Shown here piece by piece: positions 25,407 through 34,460 of a DNA stretch of 48,995 nt. The position numbers were made by a program, and so were the translations under genes. The DNA is from an uncultured Porphyromonas sp. (GTDB taxonomy: Bacteria; Bacteroidota; Bacteroidia; Bacteroidales; Porphyromonadaceae), in assembly GCF_947254915.1 (NCBI RefSeq), contig NZ_CAMYEZ010000003.1, forward strand, positions 1-48,995, read 5' to 3'. Position 1 is the first letter of the stretch; every line of letters begins with the position of its first letter. The notes under the pieces are model-generated. The model had not been told where the DNA came from. It worked only from the letters and a program-made list of their open reading frames with translations, and did no database searches.

Positions 25407-25880
25407 TTACGCCGTGGGGGCGGGGCGACGGTGCTTGACGGCGACCATCTTGCCACGAGCGGTGACGCGCTCGCCACAGTGCAGCTCAAGCGACAGGATA
25501 ACCTTGCGGTCGGTCACCTCTACGGGGTAAGCGCGGACCTCTAGCTCGGTGCCCATCGGTGTCGGGGCGAGGTAGTCCACCTCTAGGTGTGCGGTGATGA
25601 AGCGCTGGAGGGTGTCTGCCGTCAGCTCCTCTGCGTGTGCGACTAAGTAAAGAGCGGCGGCTGCGGCTGTGCCGTGGCAGTCAAAGAGCATGGCGATGAA
25701 GCCTCCGTATAGGTTGTCGGGGACTCCACCAGTGTAGACAGCATTGGGCGTGTGATGACAGTAACAGTAGGCGTGGTCGTCGCTGAGGTAGCTCTTGAGA
25801 TGTAACCCATAAGGGTGTACAGCTCCGCAACCCCAACAGTGGCTGTACTCGGGAGCGTAAAGGTCTTGGATGGCGAACAT
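25407..25880 (-). CDS. Hotdog-fold thioesterase (PaaI-like)
   Basis: 157 residues. YSHCWGCGAVHPYGLHLKSY at the N terminus, then PDNLYGGFIAMLFDCHGTAAAA (about 55-76) with the conserved helix of PaaI/hotdog thioesterases, and a C-terminal VKHRR. The Asp/His-containing LFDCHG is the likely active-site helix. Acyl-CoA substrate is unknown. It is the last gene of the parA-parB-DUF5683-mltD group. Confidence 0.8.
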   Translation of the reverse strand: MFAIQDLYAPEYSHCWGCGAVHPYGLHLKSYLSDDHAYCYCHHTPNAVYTGGVPDNLYGGFIAMLFDCHGTAAAAALYLVAHAEELTADTLQRFITAHLEVDYLAPTPMGTELEVRAYPVEVTDRKVILSLELHCGERVTARGKMVAVKHRRPAPTA

Positions 25881-25915
25881 ATTAGACTTTAGAAGTTAGA
25901 GGTTAGACTTTAGAG

Positions 25916-27280
25916 TTATTTGGGTATCTTCAAGCGCTGACCTGGGTGGAGTCGAGGGTTGCGACCTTTGAGTCCGTTGGCTCGCTTGATGGCAGAGGCG
26001 GAGACGCCGTGTCGCTTAGCAATCTTGGATATGGTGTCCCCACGTCTCACCTTATATGTTTTGTGCCCAGCCCGAGAGGCTTTGCTTTTTTGAGTGGGAG
26101 CGGGGGCTTGTTTGATCTCCTCCTGAGCCTCGGCGATCTGCTTGCTGAGCTCCTCTTTGTGATCGCGACGCAGTGTGATGAGCGCCTCGTCTAGTCGTGT
26201 GATGCCCTTCAGAGGAAGTCGTATGGTATAGGGTGCTGGTCCAGCAGCGGGTATGACTCCTCGCTTGTATTGCGGATTGAGCGTGCGGATCTGTTCGGTG
26301 GATATGCCAGTGCTCTGCGAGATTTGGGCAAAGGAGAGCGGTATCTGTACGGCTAGTGTGTCAGTCGCCAAAGGCATTGACTGTGCTTGGGGACAGATGT
26401 TGTGCTCATTGTGATAGTAGCAAGCGTAGTAGGCTCCAATAAAGAGGGGAATGTAGTTGCGCGTCTCACGAGGCAGGTAGGGATAGACATCCCAGAAGGT
26501 GGTCTTTCCTCCAGAGCGTCGGATCGCTTTGGTGACATTGCCTGGACCGCAGTTGTACGCAGCGATAGCTAGGAGCCAATTGTCAAAGAGCCCGTAGAGC
26601 TGCTTGAGATAGAGTGCAGCTGCTTCACTACTCTTGTACACGTCAAAGCGTTCGTCAATAAGACTATTGACAGTCAACCCCAAGCTGCGTCCCGTGGGGA
26701 GCATAAGTTGCCAAAGTCCGGAGGCTCCTGCTGGTGAAACGGCAAAGGGGTTGAGCGCGGACTCAACGACGGTTAGATAGATAAGCTCTACGGGTAGTCC
26801 ATTACGGTCAAAGATCTCCTCCATAATGGGAAAGTAGTAGTCCCCGAGAGCTAGGATGACACGTATCAGTTGAGGACGATCCGTGATGTAAGTAGCGATG
26901 CCCTCCTTGACCATAGCATTGTAGGGGATCGGGATGACGGTGGGCAGCGCCTTTAGTCGGGAGATTAGCACAGAGTCGCTTAGGGAGCGAATGTTTTCAG
27001 CCTTGTAGGAGCCACACGGTACCTCAAAGCGCTTCTGTGTCGCATAGCCCGTACGCCAGGTCTCCATGAGCAGACCGAGGTCCGTGTCTAGACTCTTCGG
27101 CAGGTACTCTTGTAGCTCCTTGTGAGCCGTGACAGCGTCCAGCTCGACAGCACCCTCCGTGTCTACACTGTCTTGAGCGGTGTACAGAGGTGTCGCTACG
27201 AGCAGTGCTGGCAGGCAACAGAAGAGTATTATATAGGTCGTGATTCTGACACCAGCGTGTCTTAGAAAGGGGATCTTCAT
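25916..27280 (-). CDS. MltD-like lytic transglycosylase with LysM
   Basis: 454 residues. An N-terminal signal or anchor (TYIILFCCLPALLVATPLYTAQ) is followed by an SLT domain. The catalytic Glu is about 173 in VVESALNPFAVSPAGASGLWQ, followed by AAYNCGPGNV, typical of family 1D. A degenerate LysM-like segment (about 325-370) and a clear C-terminal LysM (YKVRRGDTISKIAKRHGVSA) bind peptidoglycan. It should cleave peptidoglycan with 1,6-anhydro product formation. It is 14 bp downstream of the DUF5683 gene. Confidence 0.9.
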   Translation of the reverse strand: MKIPFLRHAGVRITTYIILFCCLPALLVATPLYTAQDSVDTEGAVELDAVTAHKELQEYLPKSLDTDLGLLMETWRTGYATQKRFEVPCGSYKAENIRSLSDSVLISRLKALPTVIPIPYNAMVKEGIATYITDRPQLIRVILALGDYYFPIMEEIFDRNGLPVELIYLTVVESALNPFAVSPAGASGLWQLMLPTGRSLGLTVNSLIDERFDVYKSSEAAALYLKQLYGLFDNWLLAIAAYNCGPGNVTKAIRRSGGKTTFWDVYPYLPRETRNYIPLFIGAYYACYYHNEHNICPQAQSMPLATDTLAVQIPLSFAQISQSTGISTEQIRTLNPQYKRGVIPAAGPAPYTIRLPLKGITRLDEALITLRRDHKEELSKQIAEAQEEIKQAPAPTQKSKASRAGHKTYKVRRGDTISKIAKRHGVSASAIKRANGLKGRNPRLHPGQRLKIPK

Positions 27281-27293
27281 ACAGAGGTCTTGT

Positions 27294-28109
27294 CTAAAAG
27301 CGCACCGAGGCTCCGACCATCACACTTTGAGGTCTAGGCCCTGAAGGCTTGTCTCGTAGTCCCTCGCCCATATCTACTGTGAGCTGTGGGGATACATTAA
27401 AGTAGTATAGCTCCGCATCTACATAAGCGTCCAGCGCTGAGAGGAGATAGAGCGCCACCGTGAGGACGATGCTCAGGTCTCTACTCTCCTTGTATTGCTT
27501 AGAGCCACGCTCCAGACGCGAGCGCAGATTGCCGTCGGAGACATACTGACTAGGATCAGCCCCAGACGGGATAAAAGCTTGCCAAGAGGTGTGGTCGAGC
27601 GGGTTTTCGCTCAGTAGGTCAGCGTAGGCCGTGTGGTACTCGTTGTAGAGTCGCTGATTCCACGTGACCGCGTAGAGACCCGCCGTCATAGCCGAGAGCG
27701 CAATCGGTATCTTCCAGTAGCGCTGATTGTAGAGCTGTCCGCCACCTGGGATGATGGAGCAGAGGAGTGCCACGTTGGAATTGGGATAGCGCGTGAACCA
27801 CCTGGTCATCTTCTTGATAAAAGGCACTCCTTCAGGGCGCTTGTCCCCTTTCATCGCTGTCGTACTTTGCAAAGCTTTGCCCTTATCGGCCAAGTTTGGA
27901 GCAGTCGTCGGTGGCGTAGTGAGGAGTTCGCTCGGCTCCTTCGTCCTCAACGTGTCGGGCTGGGAGGTGCCCAGCGTGTCGGTCACTAGCGCCGTCGTGT
28001 CTTGTGGCACTATCGGCGTAGTCGCAAGGAGAGCCATCCCGCTGTAGCAAGCTATAGCGCAGCTCATCACGAGGATGAGTAGGGAGCGGGTCAGGGCGGT
28101 GCGGGACAT
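27294..28109 (-). CDS. DUF5683 membrane protein
   Basis: 271 residues. The N-terminal signal-like segment (LLILVMSCAIACYSGMALL) is followed by a low-complexity linker and then MTRWFTRYPNSNVALLCSIIPGGGQLYNQRYWKIPI with hydrophobic helices, the DUF5683 signature. The C terminus (VGASVRF) resembles a porin-like final strand. Its function is unknown. It sits between parB and mltD, as commonly seen in Bacteroidota. Confidence 0.85.
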   Translation of the reverse strand: MSRTALTRSLLILVMSCAIACYSGMALLATTPIVPQDTTALVTDTLGTSQPDTLRTKEPSELLTTPPTTAPNLADKGKALQSTTAMKGDKRPEGVPFIKKMTRWFTRYPNSNVALLCSIIPGGGQLYNQRYWKIPIALSAMTAGLYAVTWNQRLYNEYHTAYADLLSENPLDHTSWQAFIPSGADPSQYVSDGNLRSRLERGSKQYKESRDLSIVLTVALYLLSALDAYVDAELYYFNVSPQLTVDMGEGLRDKPSGPRPQSVMVGASVRF

Positions 28110-28125
28110 CTTTTTAAGTAGTTGA

Positions 28126-29022
28126 CTAATGGTTAGCTCCGCTCTCCAGGATTGAGCAGATCTCTATGAGCTGCTCCTCAGAGCTAAAGGGAATCGTGAT
28201 GCTCCCCTTGCCACTCTCCTTACAACGCAGAGAGACCTTCGTCCCGAAGAAGCTACTCAGTTGCTTAGCTAGAGGAGCGTAGTCATTGCCACTGGAAGCG
28301 AGCTTGGAGAGCGTCTGTCTCTTCTTGCTCGCTTTCGTTGTCTCTTCGGTCGGCTCTTGCATCTCATTGGCCAAAGCCTCTACCTGTCGCACACTCAGAT
28401 GCTCCGTGAGGGTGGTCTGGTAAAGCTTCAGTTGCTGTGCTGGATCGGTCAGGCTCAGTATGGCACGAGCGTGACCCATGTCGATTTTCTTCTCCGTCAG
28501 TCCCAGCTGCACCTCTGCGGGCAGACGGAGGAGACGTAGGTAATTGCTAATAGAGGAGCGGGTCTTGCCCACCTTCTTGGCGAGCTCCTCTTGTGTCCCC
28601 TCGGAGTGCTCTAGGAGACGCTTGTAGGTGAGTGCTATCTCAATGGCGTTGAGGTCTTCGCGCTGTATGTTTTCGATCAGCGCCATCTCGACCACCTTCT
28701 CGTCATCAGCCTTGACGATATATGCTGGGATAGAGGTCAGGTTGGCTAGCTTAGAGGCTCTCCAGCGACGCTCCCCCGATATGATGAGATGCCGTCCGTC
28801 GGTCAGCTCCCGCACCGTGATAGGCTGCACAATGCCGAGGGCACGTATGGAGGCGGCCAGCTCCTCGAGACTCTCTGGGTCAAAGTGTGTACGAGGTTGG
28901 TCAGGATTAGGCTCGATCTTGTCGATGGCTATTTCGCTAATGCTAGAGGAGTTGCTCACATCGCCGAGTAGAGCGTCTAGTCCTCTGCCTATTACTTTGT
29001 TCTCTTTCTTCTTGTTTGTCAT
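28126..29022 (-). CDS. parB: Chromosome-partitioning protein ParB
   Basis: 298 residues. The CTP-binding ParB/Srx domain has GERRWRAS at 83-90 and IENIQREDLNAIEIALTYKRLLE. The HTH is KVGKTRSSISNYLRLLRLP, followed by a C-terminal dimerisation domain. It binds parS and loads SMC/ParA. No convincing parS palindrome was seen in the window. It is 23 bp downstream of parA. Confidence 0.95.
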   Translation of the reverse strand: MTNKKKENKVIGRGLDALLGDVSNSSSISEIAIDKIEPNPDQPRTHFDPESLEELAASIRALGIVQPITVRELTDGRHLIISGERRWRASKLANLTSIPAYIVKADDEKVVEMALIENIQREDLNAIEIALTYKRLLEHSEGTQEELAKKVGKTRSSISNYLRLLRLPAEVQLGLTEKKIDMGHARAILSLTDPAQQLKLYQTTLTEHLSVRQVEALANEMQEPTEETTKASKKRQTLSKLASSGNDYAPLAKQLSSFFGTKVSLRCKESGKGSITIPFSSEEQLIEICSILESGANH

Positions 29023-29045
29023 GATGAACGTAGGGTAGGGTATAG

Positions 29046-29825
29046 TTATAGCGCAGCGCGCTGAGCCGTGCGACGAATCAGTTCCTCGGCTAGCTGGAGG
29101 TGGTTGATCGCCCCCTTGCTGTCCGCATCGTAGAGGAGTGCGGGCAAGCCGTGACTAGGCGCCTCGCTCAACTTAACATTGCGCTGTATGACCGTGTCGA
29201 AGACAAGCTGCCCGAAATGCTCCTTGACCTCCTCGTACACCTGATTAGCCAGTCGCAGACGGCTGTCGTACATGGTAAGGAGAAAGCCCTCGATCTCCAG
29301 CGCTGGGTTGAGGCGACTCTTGATGATACGTATCGTGTTGAGGAGCTTAGAGATCCCCTCCAGTGCAAAGTACTCGCACTGCACGGGAATGATCACCGCA
29401 TGGCTAGCGACCAAAGCATTGACCGTGATGATGCCGAGCGAGGGTGAGCAGTCGATGAGGATGTAGTCATACTGATCCACGACAGGGCGGAGCATCTCTC
29501 TCATGACGGTCTCCCGCTCCTTGAGCTGGAGCATCTCTATCTCCGCTCCGACCAGGTCAATGTGTGAGGGGAGTATGAAGAGATTGTCTACGTGTGTGGG
29601 GCGTACCACCTTGTCGAGCGGTAGCCCACCGATGAGGCACTCGTAGATAGTCTCGCTGAGGGTCGTGGAGTTGACTCCCAGTCCCGACGAAGCGTTTGCC
29701 TGTGGATCGGCATCGACTACGAGTACCTTCTTCTCGAGTACAGCCAAGGAGGCTGCGAGGTTGATCGTAGTGGTCGTTTTGCCGACTCCACCCTTCTGAT
29801 TAGCAAGAGAGATGATTCTACCCAT
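29046..29825 (-). CDS. parA: Chromosome-partitioning ATPase ParA (Soj)
   Basis: 259 residues. The deviant Walker A motif KGGVGKTTTTINLAASLA is at 11-28, DADPQANASSGLG follows near 39, and the Walker B region is DYILIDCSPSLG. It positions the origin region together with ParB. It is the first gene of a group with parB, DUF5683, mltD and the thioesterase. Confidence 0.95.
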   Translation of the reverse strand: MGRIISLANQKGGVGKTTTTINLAASLAVLEKKVLVVDADPQANASSGLGVNSTTLSETIYECLIGGLPLDKVVRPTHVDNLFILPSHIDLVGAEIEMLQLKERETVMREMLRPVVDQYDYILIDCSPSLGIITVNALVASHAVIIPVQCEYFALEGISKLLNTIRIIKSRLNPALEIEGFLLTMYDSRLRLANQVYEEVKEHFGQLVFDTVIQRNVKLSEAPSHGLPALLYDADSKGAINHLQLAEELIRRTAQRAAL

Positions 29826-29852
29826 GATACATATCAGTCATAAATAACGGGT

Positions 29853-29860
29853 CAAAGCTA
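29853..29860 (-). promoter_or_regulatory. -7 promoter element of the parAB group
   Basis: TAGCTTTG on the minus strand matches TAnnTTTG, 28 bp upstream of the parA start. The -33 is not clear. Confidence 0.55.
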
Positions 29861-30124
29861 CAGAATAATCTAGACATAGACGCTTAACTGTTGATAACTT
29901 AGTCTCCGAAATCCGCTCTATCCACCCACATAGAGACGAGTTGTGGTGTGATATGTTGCAAAAAAAAAAACTGGAGCTTTGAGCGGTATGTATCATAGCT
30001 CTAGGGCTGACGCACTATCTTGTTGTACCTTACTATCTACGCTATACGACAACTCTGGAACATAAGGATTGAGCTTGACTGTGTCGTGCTATTGTTGCTA
30101 CATATCTTCGCTACGTCTGGATAT

Positions 30125-30333
30125 CTCCTGTGGAATTTCCTCAATAGCTCACGAGAAAACGAAAATTCTCCACCGAGGGACGAAATAAAACTTCGGAAGA
30201 ATGAAATGAAACTTCGGAAGAATGATATGAAAGTTCGGAGGAATTTTTTCGGTTCCCGCTGGATAATCCAGAATATCTACGGATGAATTTCCCGATTTCC
30301 TCCGTCTTTCCGATTTCTCTCGTAGAGGCTCTC
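30125..30333 (-). repeat. Dispersed TTCCGAAG repeat family, copy D
   Basis: Inverted on the plus strand: ctccaccgagggacgaaata, then cttcggaagaatgaaatgaa units, then gctggataatccagaata. On the minus strand it reads toward parA. It lies between the end of mnmA and the start of parA. The rest of that 540-bp gap (29861-30124) contains an A10 tract (about 29960) and no gene. Confidence 0.85.
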
Positions 30334-30367
30334 GTCCGTTATACTGCATCAGCCCTGGTGATAGCTC

Positions 30368-31498
30368 CTAGCGGCCCGAGCGGATCGGGGCGCTGCCCCA
30401 GCAGAGCTGACGCTGAGGATCGTAGATGGTGGCAAACTGCCCGGCCGCAATGCCCTGTATCGGCACGCTGCTGACCAGCTGATAGCCGCCTGAGGGGAGA
30501 TGCTCGAGGCGTCCTGCGGTGAAGTCGGGCGTGTGCCTTATCTTGAAGGTAACCTCCAGCGGACTGTCTGACGGAGTCTTCGTCCAGAGCCACGGATCGG
30601 TCGTGAGCCAGTGCATCTCCTCGGTCTCGATGATTGTACCGTACTGCGTCTTGGGGTCGTAGCCTCGTGAGGCGTAGAGGATATTGTGCTCCACATCCTT
30701 TGCCACGACATACCACGGGCCGCCCGAGAGCCCGAGCCCTTTGCGCTGGCCGATAGTGTGAAACCAGTAGCCACGATGCTCGCCGATCTTCTCGCCCGTC
30801 TCATGGTCAATGATGTCGCCTGTCTGCGTGCCTAAGTAGCGCTCGATGAAGTCGTTGTAGTCTATTTGTCCTAAGAAGCAGATGCCCTGACTGTCTTTGC
30901 GCTGCGCATTGACCAGATGCGCCTCTAGGGCGATGCGACGTACTTCCTCTTTTGGCAAATGCCCGATGGGAAAGAGAAGACGCTCCATCTGCCGAAAGCC
31001 GATCTGCGCCAAGAAGTCTGTCTGATCCTTCACAGGGTCAGGAGAAGTGCCGAGGAAGGTCAAGCCATCCTCCGTCTGTCGTATCGTAGCGTAGTGGCCC
31101 GTGGCTATGTAGTCGTACGAGGCACCGCACCTTTCCTCAAAAGCTCCGAACTTGATCAACTTATTGCACATCACATCGGGATTGGGCGTGAGCCCCCGCC
31201 TGACGGCATCCATCGTATAGGCGACCACCCGATCCCAATAGACTTGATGCAGGTCAACGATCTCTAGGTGCAGATCGTAGCGACGCGCCAAGAGCGTCAC
31301 CAGCTCGATGTCCTCCTCGGCAGGACAGTCGAGGAAACTGCCTTCCTCGTCCTGCATGCCGATGCGTATGTAGTAAAGGTCTGGACGAAAGCCCGCCTCG
31401 ACGAGCAGGTGCATCGCCACACTGCTATCCACCCCGCCCGAAGCGAGCAGTGCGATGCGACTATCTCGTGGTAGTGCTGTGTAGAGAGTGGTCTCCAT
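30368..31498 (-). CDS. mnmA: tRNA-specific 2-thiouridylase
   Basis: 376 residues. PP-loop SGGVDSS is at 20-26. The catalytic cysteines are Cys111 (NPDVMCNKLIKFG) and Cys207 (GICFLGQ). GRHRGYWFHTIGQRKGLGL-type sequence and the C-terminal barrel follow. It makes 2-thiouridine at U34 of Lys, Glu and Gln tRNAs. It is the last gene of the YitT-porin-argS-mnmA run, 30 bp after argS. Confidence 0.95.
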   Translation of the reverse strand: METTLYTALPRDSRIALLASGGVDSSVAMHLLVEAGFRPDLYYIRIGMQDEEGSFLDCPAEEDIELVTLLARRYDLHLEIVDLHQVYWDRVVAYTMDAVRRGLTPNPDVMCNKLIKFGAFEERCGASYDYIATGHYATIRQTEDGLTFLGTSPDPVKDQTDFLAQIGFRQMERLLFPIGHLPKEEVRRIALEAHLVNAQRKDSQGICFLGQIDYNDFIERYLGTQTGDIIDHETGEKIGEHRGYWFHTIGQRKGLGLSGGPWYVVAKDVEHNILYASRGYDPKTQYGTIIETEEMHWLTTDPWLWTKTPSDSPLEVTFKIRHTPDFTAGRLEHLPSGGYQLVSSVPIQGIAAGQFATIYDPQRQLCWGSAPIRSGR

Positions 31499-31528
31499 AC
31501 ACCTTGTGTATCAAGCCCTCAAAGCGGA

Positions 31529-33343
31529 CTACATGCGCTCGGGCAGTGCGATGCCGAGGAGCCCCATGGCACTATGTATCGTCTTGGCAACGGTCTGGCT
31601 GAGCTGCAGGCGCATACTACGCAGTGCCTCGTCCTCCTCACGCAGTACGGAGCACTCGTGGTAGAACTGGTTATACCCCTTGACCAAGTCATAGGTATAG
31701 TTGGCAATGCGGGCTGGCGAATAGCTCGCGGCAGCCTCCTGCACGACGGTCGGATAGTCGAGCAACTGCTGGACAAGTGCCGTCTCATACGACGAGAGTG
31801 CTAGCTCACCGCCCTCGGGGAGCTGATGCTTGTAGCCCATCTCGTCAGCCTTCTGCAGGAGCGAGCAGATACGCGCATAGGTGTACTGGATGAAGGGGCC
31901 CGTGTTGCCGTTGAAGTCAATAGACTCCTCGGGGTTGAACATCATATTCTTCCTCGGGTCCACCTTGAGGATGAAGTACTTGAGCGCACCCAGTCCGACC
32001 ATCTCGGCGGTGCGTAGCTCCTCAGCTGTCGGCTCGGCGGCTAGCGCTACGCCCTTAGCTTGCTGGGCTGTCCGTGCTACCTCTAGAGCGGTGTCGCGCA
32101 TAGCGTCCATCAGATCGTCCGCATCAACGACCGTCCCCTCGCGACTCTTCATCTTGCCGTGAGGTAGCTCCACCATGCCGTAGCTAAAGTGTGTCAAGCT
32201 CTTGCCCCACTTATATCCCAATCGGTCTAAGAGCAGCGATAGCACCTGAAAGTGGTACTCCTGCTCGTTGCCCACGACGTAGATCATCTGGTCTATCGGG
32301 AAGTCCTGATAGCGAAGCTTGGCAGTGCCGATGTCTTGGGTGATGTAGACCGAGGTGCCGTCACTGCGAAGGAGGATCTTCTTGTCCAGACCCTCCGCCT
32401 CAAAGTCGGCCCAAACGGAGCCATCCTCGTGCTGCTCGAAGAGTCCCTCCTTCAGACCGCGCAAGACCTCTTCGCGCCCCACGAGGTAAGTGTCGCTCTC
32501 GTAGTAGATCTTGTCAAAGGAGACACCCATACGCTTGTAAGTCTCGTCAAAGCCTTTGTAGACCCACTCATTCATCTTTCGCCATAGCGCACGTACTTCT
32601 GGGTCGCCCTGCTCCCACTGACGGAGCATTTGGCGTGCATCGGCCATCAGTTGAGACTTAGCCTCGACCTCTTCGTCGCTCCAGTCGGGATGCTCAGCAC
32701 GTATCTGCGCCAGCTCGGCACGATACTCCTTGTCAAAGCGCACGTAGTAGTCGCCGATGAGGTGATCGCCCTTCTTGCCCGAAGATTCAGGCGTCTCGCC
32801 ATTGCCCCAGCGTAGCCATGCCAGCATAGACTTGCAGATGTGCACGCCACGATCGTTGACGATATTCGTCTTGACCACACGATGCCCGCTCGCTTCTAGT
32901 ATCTGAGCGAGGCTGTAGCCGAGTAGGTTGTTGCGAACGTGTCCGAGGTGCAGGGGCTTATTAGTGTTCGGTGAGGAGTACTCGATCATCACAAGGGGCG
33001 ACTGCTCTGTCGGTATGATGTGCCCGTAGTGCGGGGTCTCGGCAATCTCTCGCAGTGCTGCGAGCCACGCTGAGTCGGTCAGCGTGAGGTTGAGGAAGCC
33101 CTTGACCACGCCATAGGAAGCTATGAGATCTGTCTGCTCCTGTAGCTTGGCACCGATCGTCTCGGCAGTCTCTTGGGGAGACTTGTGCGAAGCCTTGAGA
33201 TAGGGGAAGACGACGAGCGTCACATGCCCCTCAAACTCAGGTCGTGTGGCGGTCAGTGTGATCTCGTCAGCGGTCGTGGTGAGATCGTAGAGTGTATGTA
33301 GTGTCGAGGCGATCGCCTCGCTAAGCTGTCTGTAAAGGCTCAT
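31529..33343 (-). CDS. argS: Arginyl-tRNA synthetase
   Basis: 604 residues. The class I HIGH motif is HLGH at 132-135 (SSPNTNKPLHLGHVRNN). The KMSKS-position motif is MKSREGT near residue 400, the usual variant in ArgRS. The C-terminal anticodon domain (DALMA-like, TYARICSLLQKA onward) ends in GLLGIALPERM, the standard terminus. It charges tRNA-Arg. Confidence 0.97.
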   Translation of the reverse strand: MSLYRQLSEAIASTLHTLYDLTTTADEITLTATRPEFEGHVTLVVFPYLKASHKSPQETAETIGAKLQEQTDLIASYGVVKGFLNLTLTDSAWLAALREIAETPHYGHIIPTEQSPLVMIEYSSPNTNKPLHLGHVRNNLLGYSLAQILEASGHRVVKTNIVNDRGVHICKSMLAWLRWGNGETPESSGKKGDHLIGDYYVRFDKEYRAELAQIRAEHPDWSDEEVEAKSQLMADARQMLRQWEQGDPEVRALWRKMNEWVYKGFDETYKRMGVSFDKIYYESDTYLVGREEVLRGLKEGLFEQHEDGSVWADFEAEGLDKKILLRSDGTSVYITQDIGTAKLRYQDFPIDQMIYVVGNEQEYHFQVLSLLLDRLGYKWGKSLTHFSYGMVELPHGKMKSREGTVVDADDLMDAMRDTALEVARTAQQAKGVALAAEPTAEELRTAEMVGLGALKYFILKVDPRKNMMFNPEESIDFNGNTGPFIQYTYARICSLLQKADEMGYKHQLPEGGELALSSYETALVQQLLDYPTVVQEAAASYSPARIANYTYDLVKGYNQFYHECSVLREEDEALRSMRLQLSQTVAKTIHSAMGLLGIALPERM

Positions 33344-33361
33344 AGTATATAGTATAACGTA

Positions 33362-34435
33362 TTAGAGGACTTTCATACGCCAGGTGACACCCACATTGAC
33401 TTGTGTGCGCTGATTATGCAGTACAGCTTGCGGGTTCGTATTCGTTCCAAAGGCGTAGTTAGCGTGTGCATGCAGGCGCACATCGGGGATTGGTGAGTAC
33501 TCGACCCCGCCACCGAGACAAGCTATCTGCGTACCATCGGTGACTCCGTAGTCTGCGTGAAAGCCACTTGTATTGTGATCGTAGCTCCCCTTGAGGTAAA
33601 GCTTCGTTTGCTCGGTCGGATGGTAGGCTAGCTGACCATAGATAGAGTAGTCGGCAAAGAGCTTTTTGCCATCTCCATCAAGTGGTGTGCGGTGCATCAG
33701 GTCTAGGTCCACGAAGGTGCGAGGGGTCAGCTGGAAGCGGTTGCCCAGCGAAATATAGTTCATGAAGCGCCTAGGCGCATACTCCATAAAGTTGACACTC
33801 CACATCGGCACAAACCAATCGTGGTGCGCTGTCCAGACCAAGTTGTAGGCGTACATATCGGCAGGCTTACCACTCCTCGCCTCGTAGTCCTTGCGGTAGG
33901 GACTCTGGATCACCTGCATATGGAGGTTGTCCTGCCCATTAGGCAAGGTGTAGCTCACCGTAGCGCCCCACTGATAGGCTGGCATATGGTAGCAAAACTC
34001 TCCCAGCTGGAAGACATCTATCGGCGCAGGCTCAAACTCCCACCCACCGACGAAGACGATCCACTTGCCGAGTCGTATACTCAGCTGCTCGATTGGGTTG
34101 TACTGCAGGTAGAGGAAGTCGATCGACTCAAAGAAGGTTCGATCTAGATTGATCGAGCTAAGTCTCTGTCGGTAGAGGTAGCTAAATTTTGGCGAGAGGG
34201 TGCCACTGAGTATGACGTTAGCTATATTTCCCTTAAAGCCTGAACCCGCCTCATCGGCTTGATGTCCTAGATAGATGCGCTGGTAATCACCGCGCGCCTC
34301 GAGCGAGAGGGTTATCTTCTTATTATGCGGAGCCTCTAGCTCAGCATCGGGGACAGGCTCCTGAGCCATAAGTGAGCCGAGGGCAAGTGTCAGTAGGAGT
34401 ATGAGAGCCGAGAGCGACTTCGTAAGATGTGGCAT
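33362..34435 (-). CDS. Outer-membrane beta-barrel (porin-like)
   Basis: 357 residues with signal peptide (LALGSLMAQ). Alternating amphipathic strands end in VGVTWRMKVL, and internal GKWIVFVGGWEFEPAP, LYLKGSYDHNTSGF and NRFQLTPRTFVDLDLMHRT resemble phosphate-selective (OprO/P-type) porins of Bacteroidota. Cargo is unknown. It lies between YitT copy 2 and argS with short gaps (25 and 18 bp). Confidence 0.7.
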   Translation of the reverse strand: MPHLTKSLSALILLLTLALGSLMAQEPVPDAELEAPHNKKITLSLEARGDYQRIYLGHQADEAGSGFKGNIANVILSGTLSPKFSYLYRQRLSSINLDRTFFESIDFLYLQYNPIEQLSIRLGKWIVFVGGWEFEPAPIDVFQLGEFCYHMPAYQWGATVSYTLPNGQDNLHMQVIQSPYRKDYEARSGKPADMYAYNLVWTAHHDWFVPMWSVNFMEYAPRRFMNYISLGNRFQLTPRTFVDLDLMHRTPLDGDGKKLFADYSIYGQLAYHPTEQTKLYLKGSYDHNTSGFHADYGVTDGTQIACLGGGVEYSPIPDVRLHAHANYAFGTNTNPQAVLHNQRTQVNVGVTWRMKVL

Positions 34436-34460
34436 AGTCTAGAGGGTCAATCAGGCGATA

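Noticed and set aside
29880..30000. Possible origin of replication next to parA
   Set aside because: Only one DnaA-box-like word (ttatcaaca in inverted form near 29888) and an A10 tract are seen; no cluster of boxes or AT-rich unwinding region.
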